From the NCBI GenBank assembly GCA_031422555.1, contig JANPLZ010000163.1, positions 1 through 54,416 on the forward strand: 54,416 nt of DNA, written 5' to 3'. Below the pieces are notes generated by a model. It saw only the letters and a list, made by a program, of their open reading frames with translations, had not been told where the DNA came from and ran no database searches. Made by a program: the position numbers and the translations under genes. This document shows, piece after piece, positions 42,760 through 50,524 of the stretch; the stretch's first letter is position 1, and every line of letters starts with the position of its first letter. The DNA comes from JANNAT01 sp031422555. Lineage in GTDB: Bacteria; Pseudomonadota; Alphaproteobacteria; Rhodobacterales; Rhodobacteraceae.

Positions 42760-42785
42760 TTGCGCCCATCTTCTTGCGCCCATCT
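42760..42785. repeat. Two 12-base direct repeats in a divergent promoter region
   Basis: TTGCGCCCATCT occurs at 42760-42771 and again at 42774-42785, a 14-base period, in the 166-base gap between the flippase and family 4 transferase starts. It may be a tandem regulator half-site or a simple duplication. Confidence 0.7.
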
Positions 42786-42842
42786 GATAATGCATATGGT
42801 TTGCCCAGCTTCGGGCTTACTCTTGCCCCAAGCTGTGGTTAA

Positions 42843-44093
42843 ATGTTCAGCCTATCCATGATTGGTGCCGTTGTGAAACTTGGCTATCTTGTGAACACCT
42901 ACCCGCGCGCTTCGCACAGTTTTATCCGGCGCGAGATTTTGGCGCTGGAACGGCAGGGCGTGCCGGTGCAGCGCTTTGCCATGCGGTCAGATCGCGCCGG
43001 TTTGGTTGACGCCGCTGATCTGGCCGAAGATGACAAAACGTTGCATTTGTTGCAATCTGGCCCCCTTGCGATGTTGGCACAAGGATCGGCGTGGATGATC
43101 CGTCACCCGATGCAATCATTCCGGGCCCTTCGGCTGGCGATGCACTGCGGCAAGCGCGGCGCGGGGGGTGTTGCGGGCACCGGCGGGCGGCTGCGGCATT
43201 TGATTTACCTGCTGGAAGCGGCCTGTCTGGCAAAGATCGCTGCGGCACAGGGCATCACCCATATCCATGCCCATTTTGGCACCAATTCCACCACTGTGGC
43301 GATGTTGGCGCGGGCTTTGGGTGGCCCCGCCTATAGTTTCACCGCGCATGGCCCCGAAGAGTTTGACGCCCCCGCAGCCCTATACCTTGATCTGAAAATC
43401 GCCAATTCGGTCTTTGCGGTTGCTGTTTCCAGCTTTGGACGCAGCCAGTTGTCGCGCTGGACGCCACCGGAAAATTGGCCAAAGTTGCACGTCATACATT
43501 GCGGCATTGAACCGAACCGGTTCGCCCAAACCACCGCTTTGCCCACCACCCCGCAGCTGGTGGCGGTTGGCCGGATGGCGGGCCAGAAGGGGTTTCCCTT
43601 GCTGATACAGGCGATGGCCACCGCGATCAAATCTGCACCGACGCTGCACCTGACTTTGGTCGGGGACGGCGAATTGCGCGGCGAAATTGAGACCGCAATT
43701 CAACACCATGCGCTTGGGGCGCACGTTACCCTTGCGGGCTGGCAATCAGAATCTGGCGTGCGCGCGGCGATAGATCAATCATCGGCACTGATCTTGCCGT
43801 CCTTTGCCGAAGGCCTGCCGGTCGTGGTGATGGAGGCCATGGCAGCCGCGCGCCCGATCATTGCAACCGCGATTGCCGGGCTGCCCGAATTGGTAACGCC
43901 CGATTCCGGCTGGCTGGTGCCCGCGGGCGATGCCGCCACCTTGGCCACCGCCATCGTCAAACTGGCGCAAACGCCGGTTGCAACGCTGACGCAAATGGGT
44001 CTTGCGGCCCGTGCGCGAGTGCTGGTGCGGCATGATATTGATACTCAGGCCGCGCAGCTTCTGTCTTTGTTTTCCCAGAATATAGGCCAGTGA
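42843..44093 (+). CDS. Family 4 glycosyltransferase, colanic-acid/exopolysaccharide type
   Basis: 416 residues. GT-B fold: N-terminal GYLVNTYPRASHSFIRREI, HAHFGTNSTTVAML, AHGPEEFDAP; C-terminal AVGRMAGQKGF, LVGDGELRGEIE and the E-x7-E motif (PSFAEGLPVVVMEAMA). The N-terminus resembles WcaL/AmsK-type transferases. The start could also be the ATG at 42858 or GTG at 42873, nearer the first conserved strand. Its stop overlaps the next gene as TGATG. Confidence 0.9.
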   Translation: MFSLSMIGAVVKLGYLVNTYPRASHSFIRREILALERQGVPVQRFAMRSDRAGLVDAADLAEDDKTLHLLQSGPLAMLAQGSAWMIRHPMQSFRALRLAMHCGKRGAGGVAGTGGRLRHLIYLLEAACLAKIAAAQGITHIHAHFGTNSTTVAMLARALGGPAYSFTAHGPEEFDAPAALYLDLKIANSVFAVAVSSFGRSQLSRWTPPENWPKLHVIHCGIEPNRFAQTTALPTTPQLVAVGRMAGQKGFPLLIQAMATAIKSAPTLHLTLVGDGELRGEIETAIQHHALGAHVTLAGWQSESGVRAAIDQSSALILPSFAEGLPVVVMEAMAAARPIIATAIAGLPELVTPDSGWLVPAGDAATLATAIVKLAQTPVATLTQMGLAARARVLVRHDIDTQAAQLLSLFSQNIGQ

Positions 44094-44893
44094 TGAACCC
44101 GGTGATCGTCTGCGCCAGCAATTCCGACACGATCCTGAACGCCAATCTGGCGCAGTCGCCGCTGTTTTCGGCAGGCACCGTGCTGCATGTTGAACGCAAC
44201 GCGCCGTCTGCGGCCATTGCATATAACCGCGCCCTTGATGCAACCACCGCCGAAGTTGTGGTCTTTGCCCACCACGATGTTTATTTGCCACTTGGCTGGG
44301 ATACCCTGCTGGCCGATCGGCTGGCCGAGGTGCAGGCAGTTGATCCGAACTGGGCGCTGTTTGGCGCATTTGGTGTCGGGTTTGATGCGGCGCATATTGG
44401 CCCGGTCTGGTCATCGTCACTTGGTCAGATCGTCGGCCGGGTGCCGATGCAGCCGACCCAAGTGCAGTCTTTTGACGAGCTGCTGATTGTCATGCGCCGG
44501 GGCGCGGGCTTGCGTTTTGACGAAAGCGCGCCGGGATGGCACATGTATGGCACGGATATCGTGCAAACCGCCCGATCACGCGGCCTTCGCGCCTATGCGG
44601 GTGCGCTGCCCACCCTTCACAACGACCGCTACCACGAAGCGTTGCAAGCGGATTTTGCAGAATGTTATCGCTATATGCAGCGCAAATGGCAGGCTGACCT
44701 GCCCCTGCGCACCCCTATTGTCAAGATAAGCCGGTCCGGTTTGCATCTGTATCGTGACCGCTGGCGCAACCGCGTATCGGCGCAATTCCGCGCCAATATG
44801 GCGGTGGGCGTCGAACATTCGCCACAAAAATTGGCAGCCCTTTGTGGTTGGTCCGATTTGACGACCCTAAGGCCAGACCCTACCGGCCAATAG
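44093..44893 (+). CDS. StrF/GT2-like glycosyltransferase
   Basis: 266 residues from ATG 44093, overlapping the preceding stop. The pattern PVIVCASNSDTIL, SAAIAYNRALD and VVFAHHDVYLPLGWD is that of the glycosyltransferase-like domain found in StrF-type proteins (Glyco_tranf_2_5), a shortened GT-A fold. The sugar is unknown. It is coupled to the upstream family 4 transferase and followed by a T-rich 3' region. It may contribute a side-chain sugar or act on a saccharide-linked metabolite. Confidence 0.85.
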   Translation: MNPVIVCASNSDTILNANLAQSPLFSAGTVLHVERNAPSAAIAYNRALDATTAEVVVFAHHDVYLPLGWDTLLADRLAEVQAVDPNWALFGAFGVGFDAAHIGPVWSSSLGQIVGRVPMQPTQVQSFDELLIVMRRGAGLRFDESAPGWHMYGTDIVQTARSRGLRAYAGALPTLHNDRYHEALQADFAECYRYMQRKWQADLPLRTPIVKISRSGLHLYRDRWRNRVSAQFRANMAVGVEHSPQKLAALCGWSDLTTLRPDPTGQ

Positions 44894-44900
44894 GCTCAAC

Positions 44901-44950
44901 CTGTTCAAAAATATATAAAATTTTCTCTTTCTGTTCCAAAACATTCCCCG
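44901..44950 (+). repeat. Copy A of a T-rich intergenic element
   Basis: Located just after the StrF-like gene. It contains CTGTTCAAAAATAT (44901-44914), identical to copy B, then TAAAATTTTCTCTTTCTGTTCCAAAACATTCCCC-like sequence aligned with copy B at 47628-47658. Both copies follow plus-strand operons and lead into GC-rich sequence, so they may be 3'-end processing or termination elements. Confidence 0.6.
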
Positions 44951-44989
44951 GGTTGCTGCAACGGCCCTGCCAGCGCAGCCTCGAACGTG

Positions 44990-44999
44990 CCCCCCCCCC
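44990..44999. repeat. C10 homopolymer tract
   Basis: Ten consecutive C on the plus strand between the StrF-like gene and the convergent SGNH hydrolase stop. It lies outside both genes, so length changes should not alter a protein. Confidence 0.9.
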
Positions 45000-45011
45000 T
45001 TCTGCCTTGCA

Positions 45012-45644
45012 TCAAACCATGCCCCGCAAAGCCCCCGCCACCGCCTTTGCCAAAACCAGATGACTGGTGGCATCGTAATGCACCCCGTCAACCGGGCTGA
45101 CCTTTATCGCCTTTCCTGCGTCCAAAAATCCGATCCCGCGCACCTGCGCCAAGGCAGCATATAACGCGGGCAGCCGTTCGGATATGGCCGCCCCGCCGTA
45201 TAGTTCACCGCGAAATGGTCCCACTTCCACCACCGGGGGCGGGCAGATCAACAATATTTGAAATCCCCCATGCCGGGTCTGCATCTCCACCCCTTGGGCG
45301 ATGTCCAACAAAGATGCGATCCCGCCTGTTACGATTTCCGGCGTCGCACAAAACCGCGCCTTCACATCGTTGGTGCCCAACATGATCGTCAGCAAATCAA
45401 TCGGGCCGTGACTGCACAGCGCGATTTTCAACCCAACCTGGCCGTTCATATGGCTGCCCATCACCGGATCATCAAACTGCGCCGTGCGGCCCGGCAGGCC
45501 CTCTTCCACCAAATCCCACCCAAGGTCCGCCGCCGCCCGCGTGGACCACCGCGTCGCTGCATCAAATCGGGCATAAACCCCAACGTTGGTGATCGGCGGG
45601 GTGCCGTGGGTGTTGCTGTCGCCAAAGGTCAGCAGAACTGTCAT
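45012..45644 (-). CDS. SGNH/GDSL-family hydrolase
   Basis: 210 residues. Esterase or lipase fold with the four blocks: FGDSNTHG with the nucleophilic serine, the Gly block, LGTND and the C-terminal SPVDGVHYD with Asp and His. No signal peptide, so probably cytoplasmic. Many such enzymes remove acetyl or acyl groups from sugars; its position next to the polysaccharide locus makes a glycan or acyl-ester substrate possible but unproven. It is convergent with the transferase gene and divergent from the thioredoxin/TPR gene. Confidence 0.9.
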   Translation of the reverse strand: MTVLLTFGDSNTHGTPPITNVGVYARFDAATRWSTRAAADLGWDLVEEGLPGRTAQFDDPVMGSHMNGQVGLKIALCSHGPIDLLTIMLGTNDVKARFCATPEIVTGGIASLLDIAQGVEMQTRHGGFQILLICPPPVVEVGPFRGELYGGAAISERLPALYAALAQVRGIGFLDAGKAIKVSPVDGVHYDATSHLVLAKAVAGALRGMV

Positions 45645-45797
45645 GCGAAATCTCCTGTTTGCGCCGATCAGGCCTTAGCCCGGGGGCGAAGTTGGCAGCC
45701 GAATGCCTGGCAACTGCCGCAAAATCGTATGTTGCCCCTTCACCTTCTTGCCCCCTGCGCCCATATAAGGTCAACGCCAATAGCAGTTGAGGACGTC

Positions 45798-46718
45798 ATG
45801 TTCGGGATCACGGATCAGCCCACAGCCCCCCCCGCCACCACGCCCGATCTTATCAAAGACAGCACCGAGGCTACGTTTTTGCAGGACGTGATAGTGGCGT
45901 CAAACCTTGTGCCAGTGATCGTCGATTTCTGGGCACCATGGTGCGGCCCGTGCAAAACCCTTGGTCCGCAACTGGAGGCTGCTGTCACCGCCGCCAAGGG
46001 CCGGGTGCGCATGGTCAAGATCAACGTTGACCAAAATCAAGCGCTTGCTGCGCAATTGCGCATTCAGTCTATCCCAACCGTCTATGCGTTTTGGCAAGGC
46101 AAACCTGCCGACGGCTTTCAGGGCGCGGTCGCGGGATCCGAGGTGAAACGCTTTGTCGAGCAGATGGCAGCCCTTGCGCCCGAACCCGATGGCGGCCTTG
46201 CCGATGCAATTCTGGCCGCCGAGGCCATGTTGACGGATGGCGAGTTCGCCGATGCCGCCGAAACCTTCGCCGCCGTTCTGGAAGAAGAGGCTGAAAATGT
46301 GATGGCCTACAGCGGGTTGATCCGTGCGCATCTGGCGATGGGCGATCTTGATGCGGCCCAACACCTGCTGGAAACCGTGCCCGCCGCGATTGTCAAAGCC
46401 AAAGAAATCGACGCCGTGCGCGCGCAGTTGGATCTGGCCCGCCAAGCCGCCAGTGCTGGCCCCGAAGATGAATTGCGCGCCGCCCATCTGGCCGAACCAA
46501 CAAATCGGCAAGTGATGTTCGATCTGGCACTGGCCTTGCTTGCCGCAGAGAAACCCCAAGAGGCCGTTGATACCTTGCTTGGGCTGTTCAAGCTGGACCG
46601 GGATTGGAACAACGGCGCCGCCCGCGCGCAACTGTTTACGATCTTTGACGCGCTAAAGCCGCAAGACCCTATCGTCTTGGCCGGACGCCGTCGTCTGTCC
46701 TCGATGATATTTGCCTGA
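45798..46718 (+). CDS. Thioredoxin-TPR co-chaperone (CnoX/YbbN-like)
   Basis: 306 residues from ATG 45798 with TTGAGG upstream; the long open frame to 45258 is antisense to the hydrolase and is rejected. An N-terminal thioredoxin domain (residues about 20-125) with the active site WCGPCK, then C-terminal tetratricopeptide-like helices (about 135-306). Proteins of this type hand oxidised or unfolded clients to GroEL and DnaK. The CGPC motif is redox-competent, unlike the E. coli SxxC form. Followed closely by the LON-domain and Trm112-like genes. Confidence 0.93.
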   Translation: MFGITDQPTAPPATTPDLIKDSTEATFLQDVIVASNLVPVIVDFWAPWCGPCKTLGPQLEAAVTAAKGRVRMVKINVDQNQALAAQLRIQSIPTVYAFWQGKPADGFQGAVAGSEVKRFVEQMAALAPEPDGGLADAILAAEAMLTDGEFADAAETFAAVLEEEAENVMAYSGLIRAHLAMGDLDAAQHLLETVPAAIVKAKEIDAVRAQLDLARQAASAGPEDELRAAHLAEPTNRQVMFDLALALLAAEKPQEAVDTLLGLFKLDRDWNNGAARAQLFTIFDALKPQDPIVLAGRRRLSSMIFA

Positions 46719-46745
46719 CGCCGTGGGCGTCCTATTTGCAAAGAC

Positions 46746-47393
46746 ATGATGAAAATTTCCGATCTACCTGACACGATCCCTGTATTTCCTTTGCCGGGCG
46801 CACTTTTGCTGCCACGCGCGCGGCTGCCGCTGCATATATTCGAGCCGCGCTATCTGGCGATGCTGGAAGATTGCATGAAAACGCCCAGCCGCCTGATTGG
46901 CATGATCCAACCGCGCGATGTGCCCGGTTCGGCCGAAAAACGCCTGTCTTCGATCGGCTGTGCCGGGCGATTGACTGCTTTTTCCGAAACCGAAGATGGC
47001 CGCTATATGGTCACGCTAACCGGGATTTCCCGGTTTCGTTTGCGCGAAGAGGTGCAGGGCTTTACCCCCTATCGCCGCTGCAGCGTGGAATGGACCGCAT
47101 TTTCCCGCGACCTAGGCGCGGATGAGGCGGACGCGGGCCTTGACCGCGAAAGTTTCTTTGCCTTGCTGGCCCGGTTTTTTCAATCGCAACGCATGGGCAC
47201 CGATTGGTCGGGACTGCAAGATGCCGATACCGAACTGCTGATCAATTCGCTGTCGATGTTGTTGCCGTTCGCGCCCGAAGACAAACAAGCCTTGCTGGAA
47301 GCGCCATCTTTGGTAACCCGGCGCGAAACGCTGGTCACCTTGATCGAATTTTCCTTGCGTGGCGGCGGATCAATGGATGATGTGTTGCAATGA
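46746..47393 (+). CDS. LON substrate-binding-domain protein
   Basis: 215 residues. It consists only of the Lon N-terminal substrate-binding domain (IPVFPLPGALLLPRARLPLHIFEPRYLAML) with a helical tail; no ATPase or protease domain. Its role is unknown, perhaps substrate or chaperone interaction. It starts 27 bases after the thioredoxin/TPR gene and overlaps the Trm112-like gene by 4 bases, an order I recall as conserved in Rhodobacterales. Confidence 0.92.
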   Translation: MMKISDLPDTIPVFPLPGALLLPRARLPLHIFEPRYLAMLEDCMKTPSRLIGMIQPRDVPGSAEKRLSSIGCAGRLTAFSETEDGRYMVTLTGISRFRLREEVQGFTPYRRCSVEWTAFSRDLGADEADAGLDRESFFALLARFFQSQRMGTDWSGLQDADTELLINSLSMLLPFAPEDKQALLEAPSLVTRRETLVTLIEFSLRGGGSMDDVLQ

Positions 47394-47572
47394 CCGATAC
47401 TACCACCCCAGACCGCCGCATGCTTGAAGGGCTGATTTGTCCGGTGACCCATGCAACCTTGGCCTATGACGCCAAAACCGATGAACTGATCTCAAAGCCC
47501 GCCAATCTTGCCTTCCCGATCCGTGATGGCATTCCCATCATGTTGGTATCCGAGGCGCGCGCACTGGAGTGA
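47390..47572 (+). CDS. Trm112-family small protein
   Basis: 60 residues: RMLEGLICPVTHATLAYD ... NLAFPIRDGIPIMLVSEAR. The family fold is a small zinc-binding-like domain, activating methyltransferases in eukaryotes and archaea; bacterial YcaR-type members are of unknown role. Only one cysteine remains, so zinc is unlikely to be bound. Overlaps the LON gene end. Confidence 0.92.
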   Translation: MTDTTTPDRRMLEGLICPVTHATLAYDAKTDELISKPANLAFPIRDGIPIMLVSEARALE

Positions 47573-47627
47573 CCACGTCGCGCCGAATAGGCCCGCGCAC
47601 ACTCTTTCCGCGTCGATAAAGTTTGCC

Positions 47628-47658
47628 TAAAATTTTTTCATCTGTTCAAAAATATCCC
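47628..47658 (+). repeat. Copy B of the T-rich intergenic element
   Basis: Begins TAAAATTTTTTCATCTGTTC and shares CTGTTCAAAAATAT exactly with copy A. It runs directly into the GC-rich hairpin at 47656-47696. Confidence 0.6.
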
Positions 47659-47696
47659 ACGGGGGAAGGCCAATGGCCCCGCCATTGCGCCGTGGG
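47656..47696. terminator. GC-rich hairpin between convergent operons
   Basis: CCCACGG / CCGTGGG outer stem with a nested perfect AATGGC-CCC-GCCATT hairpin. It lies 84 bases after the Trm112-like stop and 41 bases before the convergent UbiH-like stop. It could terminate either transcript, although no U-run follows on the plus strand. Confidence 0.5.
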
Positions 47697-47736
47697 GGTG
47701 TGAAACCCCCATCCGGTATCAGGGCCAAAGAATCAC

Positions 47737-48966
47737 TTAAATCGCCTGCCCCGCCAAAAGCTTTGGCAAATCACCCGAAACCCCCGCCGCCTGCCGCATA
47801 AAGCCGCGGCGCAGGGCTGGCATCGCATTTATGATGCCCAATCCTAAATCCCGCCCGGCGCGCAAAATCGGGTTATCGTTGGAAAACAGGCGATTGGCGC
47901 CGTCAGTGCCCATGGCCAGCGCAGTTGCATCAAACCGCCGCCAACGCTGATACCGCTCCAGCACATCAAGCGCGCCGATATCTTCGCCGCGCCGTTGGGC
48001 TTCGATCATCACTTGGGCCAACGCGCCGACATCGCGGAACCCAAGGTTCAGGCCTTGACCCGCAATCGGATGCACGCCATGGGCGGCATCGCCCACCAAG
48101 GCCAGCCGCGGGGCGACAAACCGCTGTGCCAGACTAAGTGACAACGGATAGGTATAGCGATCGCCAGCCAGTGCAATGTCCCCCAGAAAATCGCCAAACC
48201 GCGCCTGCAAGGCCGCCAGGTATTCGGCGTCCGGTAGGGCCTGAATGGCCGCTGCGGTCTTTGTCTCTTCGCTCCACACGATCGACGACGTGAACCCACC
48301 CGCCAGCGGCAAAATCGCCAGCGGACCGGACGGCGTGAAAAACTGATGCGCTGTGCCTTCATGGTGACGCGCGTGCGAGACAGCCGTCACCAGCGATGTC
48401 TGGGCATAGGCCCATCCCATGCGGGCAATCCCGGCCCGCGCCGCCGTGCCAGACCCGCGGCCATCGCAGCCAATGACGACCCGGCCGCGCAACTGGCGCC
48501 CCGATGCCAAACCCAACTGCACCCCGCCCGCATCGACCGACTGTTCGGTCACGGTTTCGCCCGACAACAGCGTCACCCCAGGCGCATCGGCCATCGCCAT
48601 CAGAAAGGCCGCATAAAGGTGGCGATCCTCGGCCATAAAGCCCATCGGGCCTTCGGCAATCTCGGCGTGATCAAAGGTCAGAAAAAACGGCGACGGCCCG
48701 CGCCCGACCACGCCATCACTGGCCTTGATCTTCAGGATCGGTTGCACTTTATCAGCCAATCCCTGCCAAACGCCAATCACCGACAACAGCCGCTTTGACG
48801 CAATCGCCAGCGCGTATGTGCGGCCATCAAACCCGGTTTGCGCCCGCGCTGGTGCAGGCCGGGCGTCGATCACCGTCACCCGCAGCCCCCCCATCGCCAA
48901 CGCCAGCGCCAAAGCCGGGCCATTCAAGCCGCCACCAACGATCAAAACATCTGCATCTTGTTCCAT
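47737..48966 (-). CDS. UbiH/COQ6-family FAD-dependent monooxygenase
   Basis: 409 residues from ATG 48966 (MEQDADVLIVGGGLNGPALA); the upstream open frame to 49419 is antisense to the amidase. A class A flavoprotein hydroxylase: the dinucleotide motif GGGLNGPALALALA, the DG motif VVIGCDGRGSG and the FAD ribityl motif LALVGDAAHGVHPIAGQGLNLGFRD. Likely one of the ubiquinone ring hydroxylases, but UbiH, UbiF, UbiL and UbiM cannot be separated by eye. Divergent from the amidase. Confidence 0.93.
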   Translation of the reverse strand: MEQDADVLIVGGGLNGPALALALAMGGLRVTVIDARPAPARAQTGFDGRTYALAIASKRLLSVIGVWQGLADKVQPILKIKASDGVVGRGPSPFFLTFDHAEIAEGPMGFMAEDRHLYAAFLMAMADAPGVTLLSGETVTEQSVDAGGVQLGLASGRQLRGRVVIGCDGRGSGTAARAGIARMGWAYAQTSLVTAVSHARHHEGTAHQFFTPSGPLAILPLAGGFTSSIVWSEETKTAAAIQALPDAEYLAALQARFGDFLGDIALAGDRYTYPLSLSLAQRFVAPRLALVGDAAHGVHPIAGQGLNLGFRDVGALAQVMIEAQRRGEDIGALDVLERYQRWRRFDATALAMGTDGANRLFSNDNPILRAGRDLGLGIINAMPALRRGFMRQAAGVSGDLPKLLAGQAI

Positions 48967-49044
48967 CGCACCACTATGAACGCCGATGCAGGATTGTCCA
49001 TGCGCCGCCTTGCCGCTACCTTTTGCCAAACTTACGGGGACAGC

Positions 49045-50376
49045 ATGAGCAAACTTTGGTCCAACATGACCGCTGCCGACCTTGGCCGTGACATCGCAAC
49101 GGGTCGCATCAACCCGGTAGAGTTGACCGAGTTTTTTCTGGACCAAATCGCCACGCACCCGTTGGCAGATCGTATCTTTGCCCGCGCCACGGCCACACGG
49201 GCGCGGGGTGAGGCGATGGGGGCCGCCGCGCGGGCCAAATCCGGCCAACGGCGCGGCTTGTTGGACGGTGTGCCGATCAGTTGGAAGGATTTGTTCGACA
49301 CTGCCGGCATTGCAACCGAGGCCGGGTCTGCCTTGCTGGCGGGCAGAACCCCATCCGAGGATGCCGCAGTTTTGCGCACGGCAACCCGTGAAGGCCTTGT
49401 TTGTCTTGGCAAAACGCATATGTCCGAACTGGCATTTTCCGGGCTGGGGTTAAACCCGATCACCGCGACGCCGCCTTGTATAAACGATGAAGCCACCGTG
49501 GCGGGCGGATCGTCATCGGGGGCGGCCACGTCAGTTGCGTTTGGATTGGCCCCCGCTGCCATCGGGTCTGATACCGGCGGATCGGTGCGGATTCCTGCCG
49601 CTTGGAATGATCTGGTTGGCCTGAAAACCTCGGTCGGCAGCATGCCGATGGATGGCACGGTGCCGTTATGTCCGAAGTTTGACACCGTCGGCCCGATTGC
49701 CCATTCGGTTGAGGATTGCGCCCTGCTTTTGGCGGCATTGCAGGGCCGAAAGCCTGTCGATCTGGATGGTGCCACCCTGTCTGGCTGCCGTTTTTTGCTA
49801 CTGAAAACCGTGGCCCTTGATGATCTGCGCCCCCGTCCTGCCCTTGGGTTTGAAGACGCCCTTACCCGGCTGACCCGCGCGGGCGCGCAAATCACCGAAG
49901 TCGCAATTCCCGAAGTGTCCGAAGCGATGGCGCTGGCGGGCGTGGTGTTTACCGCCGAAGCCTATGCGATTTGGCAAACCGTCATCGAAGCCGCCCCCGA
50001 GAAAATGTTTGCCCGCATTCTTGAACGGTTCAGGTCCGGGGCGCAGATCAAGGCCAGCGAGTACATCGCGGCGTGGCGGCGGTTAGAGGCGCTGCGCGCG
50101 GTTTGGTTGCAAAAAACCGCAGGCTTTGATGGGGTTTTGCTGCCGACATCGCCAATTTTGCCGCCAAATGCCGCGCGCTTGCTGACCGATACCGATTACT
50201 TTGTGGCCGAAAACCTGCTGGCGCTGCGCAACACCCGCATCGGCAATCTGATGGATGTTTGTGCCTTGACCCTGCCGACAAATCAGCCGTCTTGCGGCAT
50301 ATCCCTGATGGTTGCGCCCGGGCAGGAAGACCGGCTGCTGCGGCTGGGGGCCGCTGCCGAGCGGGCCTTGGCCTGA
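49045..50376 (+). CDS. Amidase-signature family hydrolase
   Basis: 443 residues from ATG 49045 with GGGGA upstream. The catalytic Ser-cisSer-Lys triad is present: Lys in SWKDLFD, cis-Ser in GGSSSGAA and nucleophile in GSDTGGSVRIPAA. Length fits stand-alone amidases rather than GatA, which would be longer and accompanied by gatBC. The substrate is unknown. A good terminator candidate follows it. Confidence 0.92.
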   Translation: MSKLWSNMTAADLGRDIATGRINPVELTEFFLDQIATHPLADRIFARATATRARGEAMGAAARAKSGQRRGLLDGVPISWKDLFDTAGIATEAGSALLAGRTPSEDAAVLRTATREGLVCLGKTHMSELAFSGLGLNPITATPPCINDEATVAGGSSSGAATSVAFGLAPAAIGSDTGGSVRIPAAWNDLVGLKTSVGSMPMDGTVPLCPKFDTVGPIAHSVEDCALLLAALQGRKPVDLDGATLSGCRFLLLKTVALDDLRPRPALGFEDALTRLTRAGAQITEVAIPEVSEAMALAGVVFTAEAYAIWQTVIEAAPEKMFARILERFRSGAQIKASEYIAAWRRLEALRAVWLQKTAGFDGVLLPTSPILPPNAARLLTDTDYFVAENLLALRNTRIGNLMDVCALTLPTNQPSCGISLMVAPGQEDRLLRLGAAAERALA

Positions 50377-50434
50377 CCTGCCGCGATTTGCGCAAAAGCA
50401 GGGCCAAAAAGTCACAGCTTTGCGTCGCAAGCCC

Positions 50435-50453
50435 AAGCCCTGCATGGGTTTTT
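50435..50453 (+). terminator. Terminator candidate after the amidase gene
   Basis: Six-pair stem AAGCCC / GGGTTT (one G-T wobble), loop TGCAT, running into a T-tract (five T's). It lies about 60 bases after the stop. Confidence 0.55.
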
Positions 50454-50524
50454 CTGGACCGCACCGCCCGATCTGGCTATCCTTTGACGTAATCGGGGCG
50501 ACATGACCCTGAAACGAGGCATCA

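Noticed and set aside
45258..45797. Extended N-terminus for the thioredoxin/TPR protein
   Set aside because: The extension is antisense to an intact SGNH hydrolase; the ATG at 45798 has a good ribosome site and leads directly into the thioredoxin domain.
48967..49419. Extended N-terminus for the UbiH-like monooxygenase
   Set aside because: It would overlap the amidase antisense; the FAD motif begins 10 residues after the ATG at 48966, as is normal.
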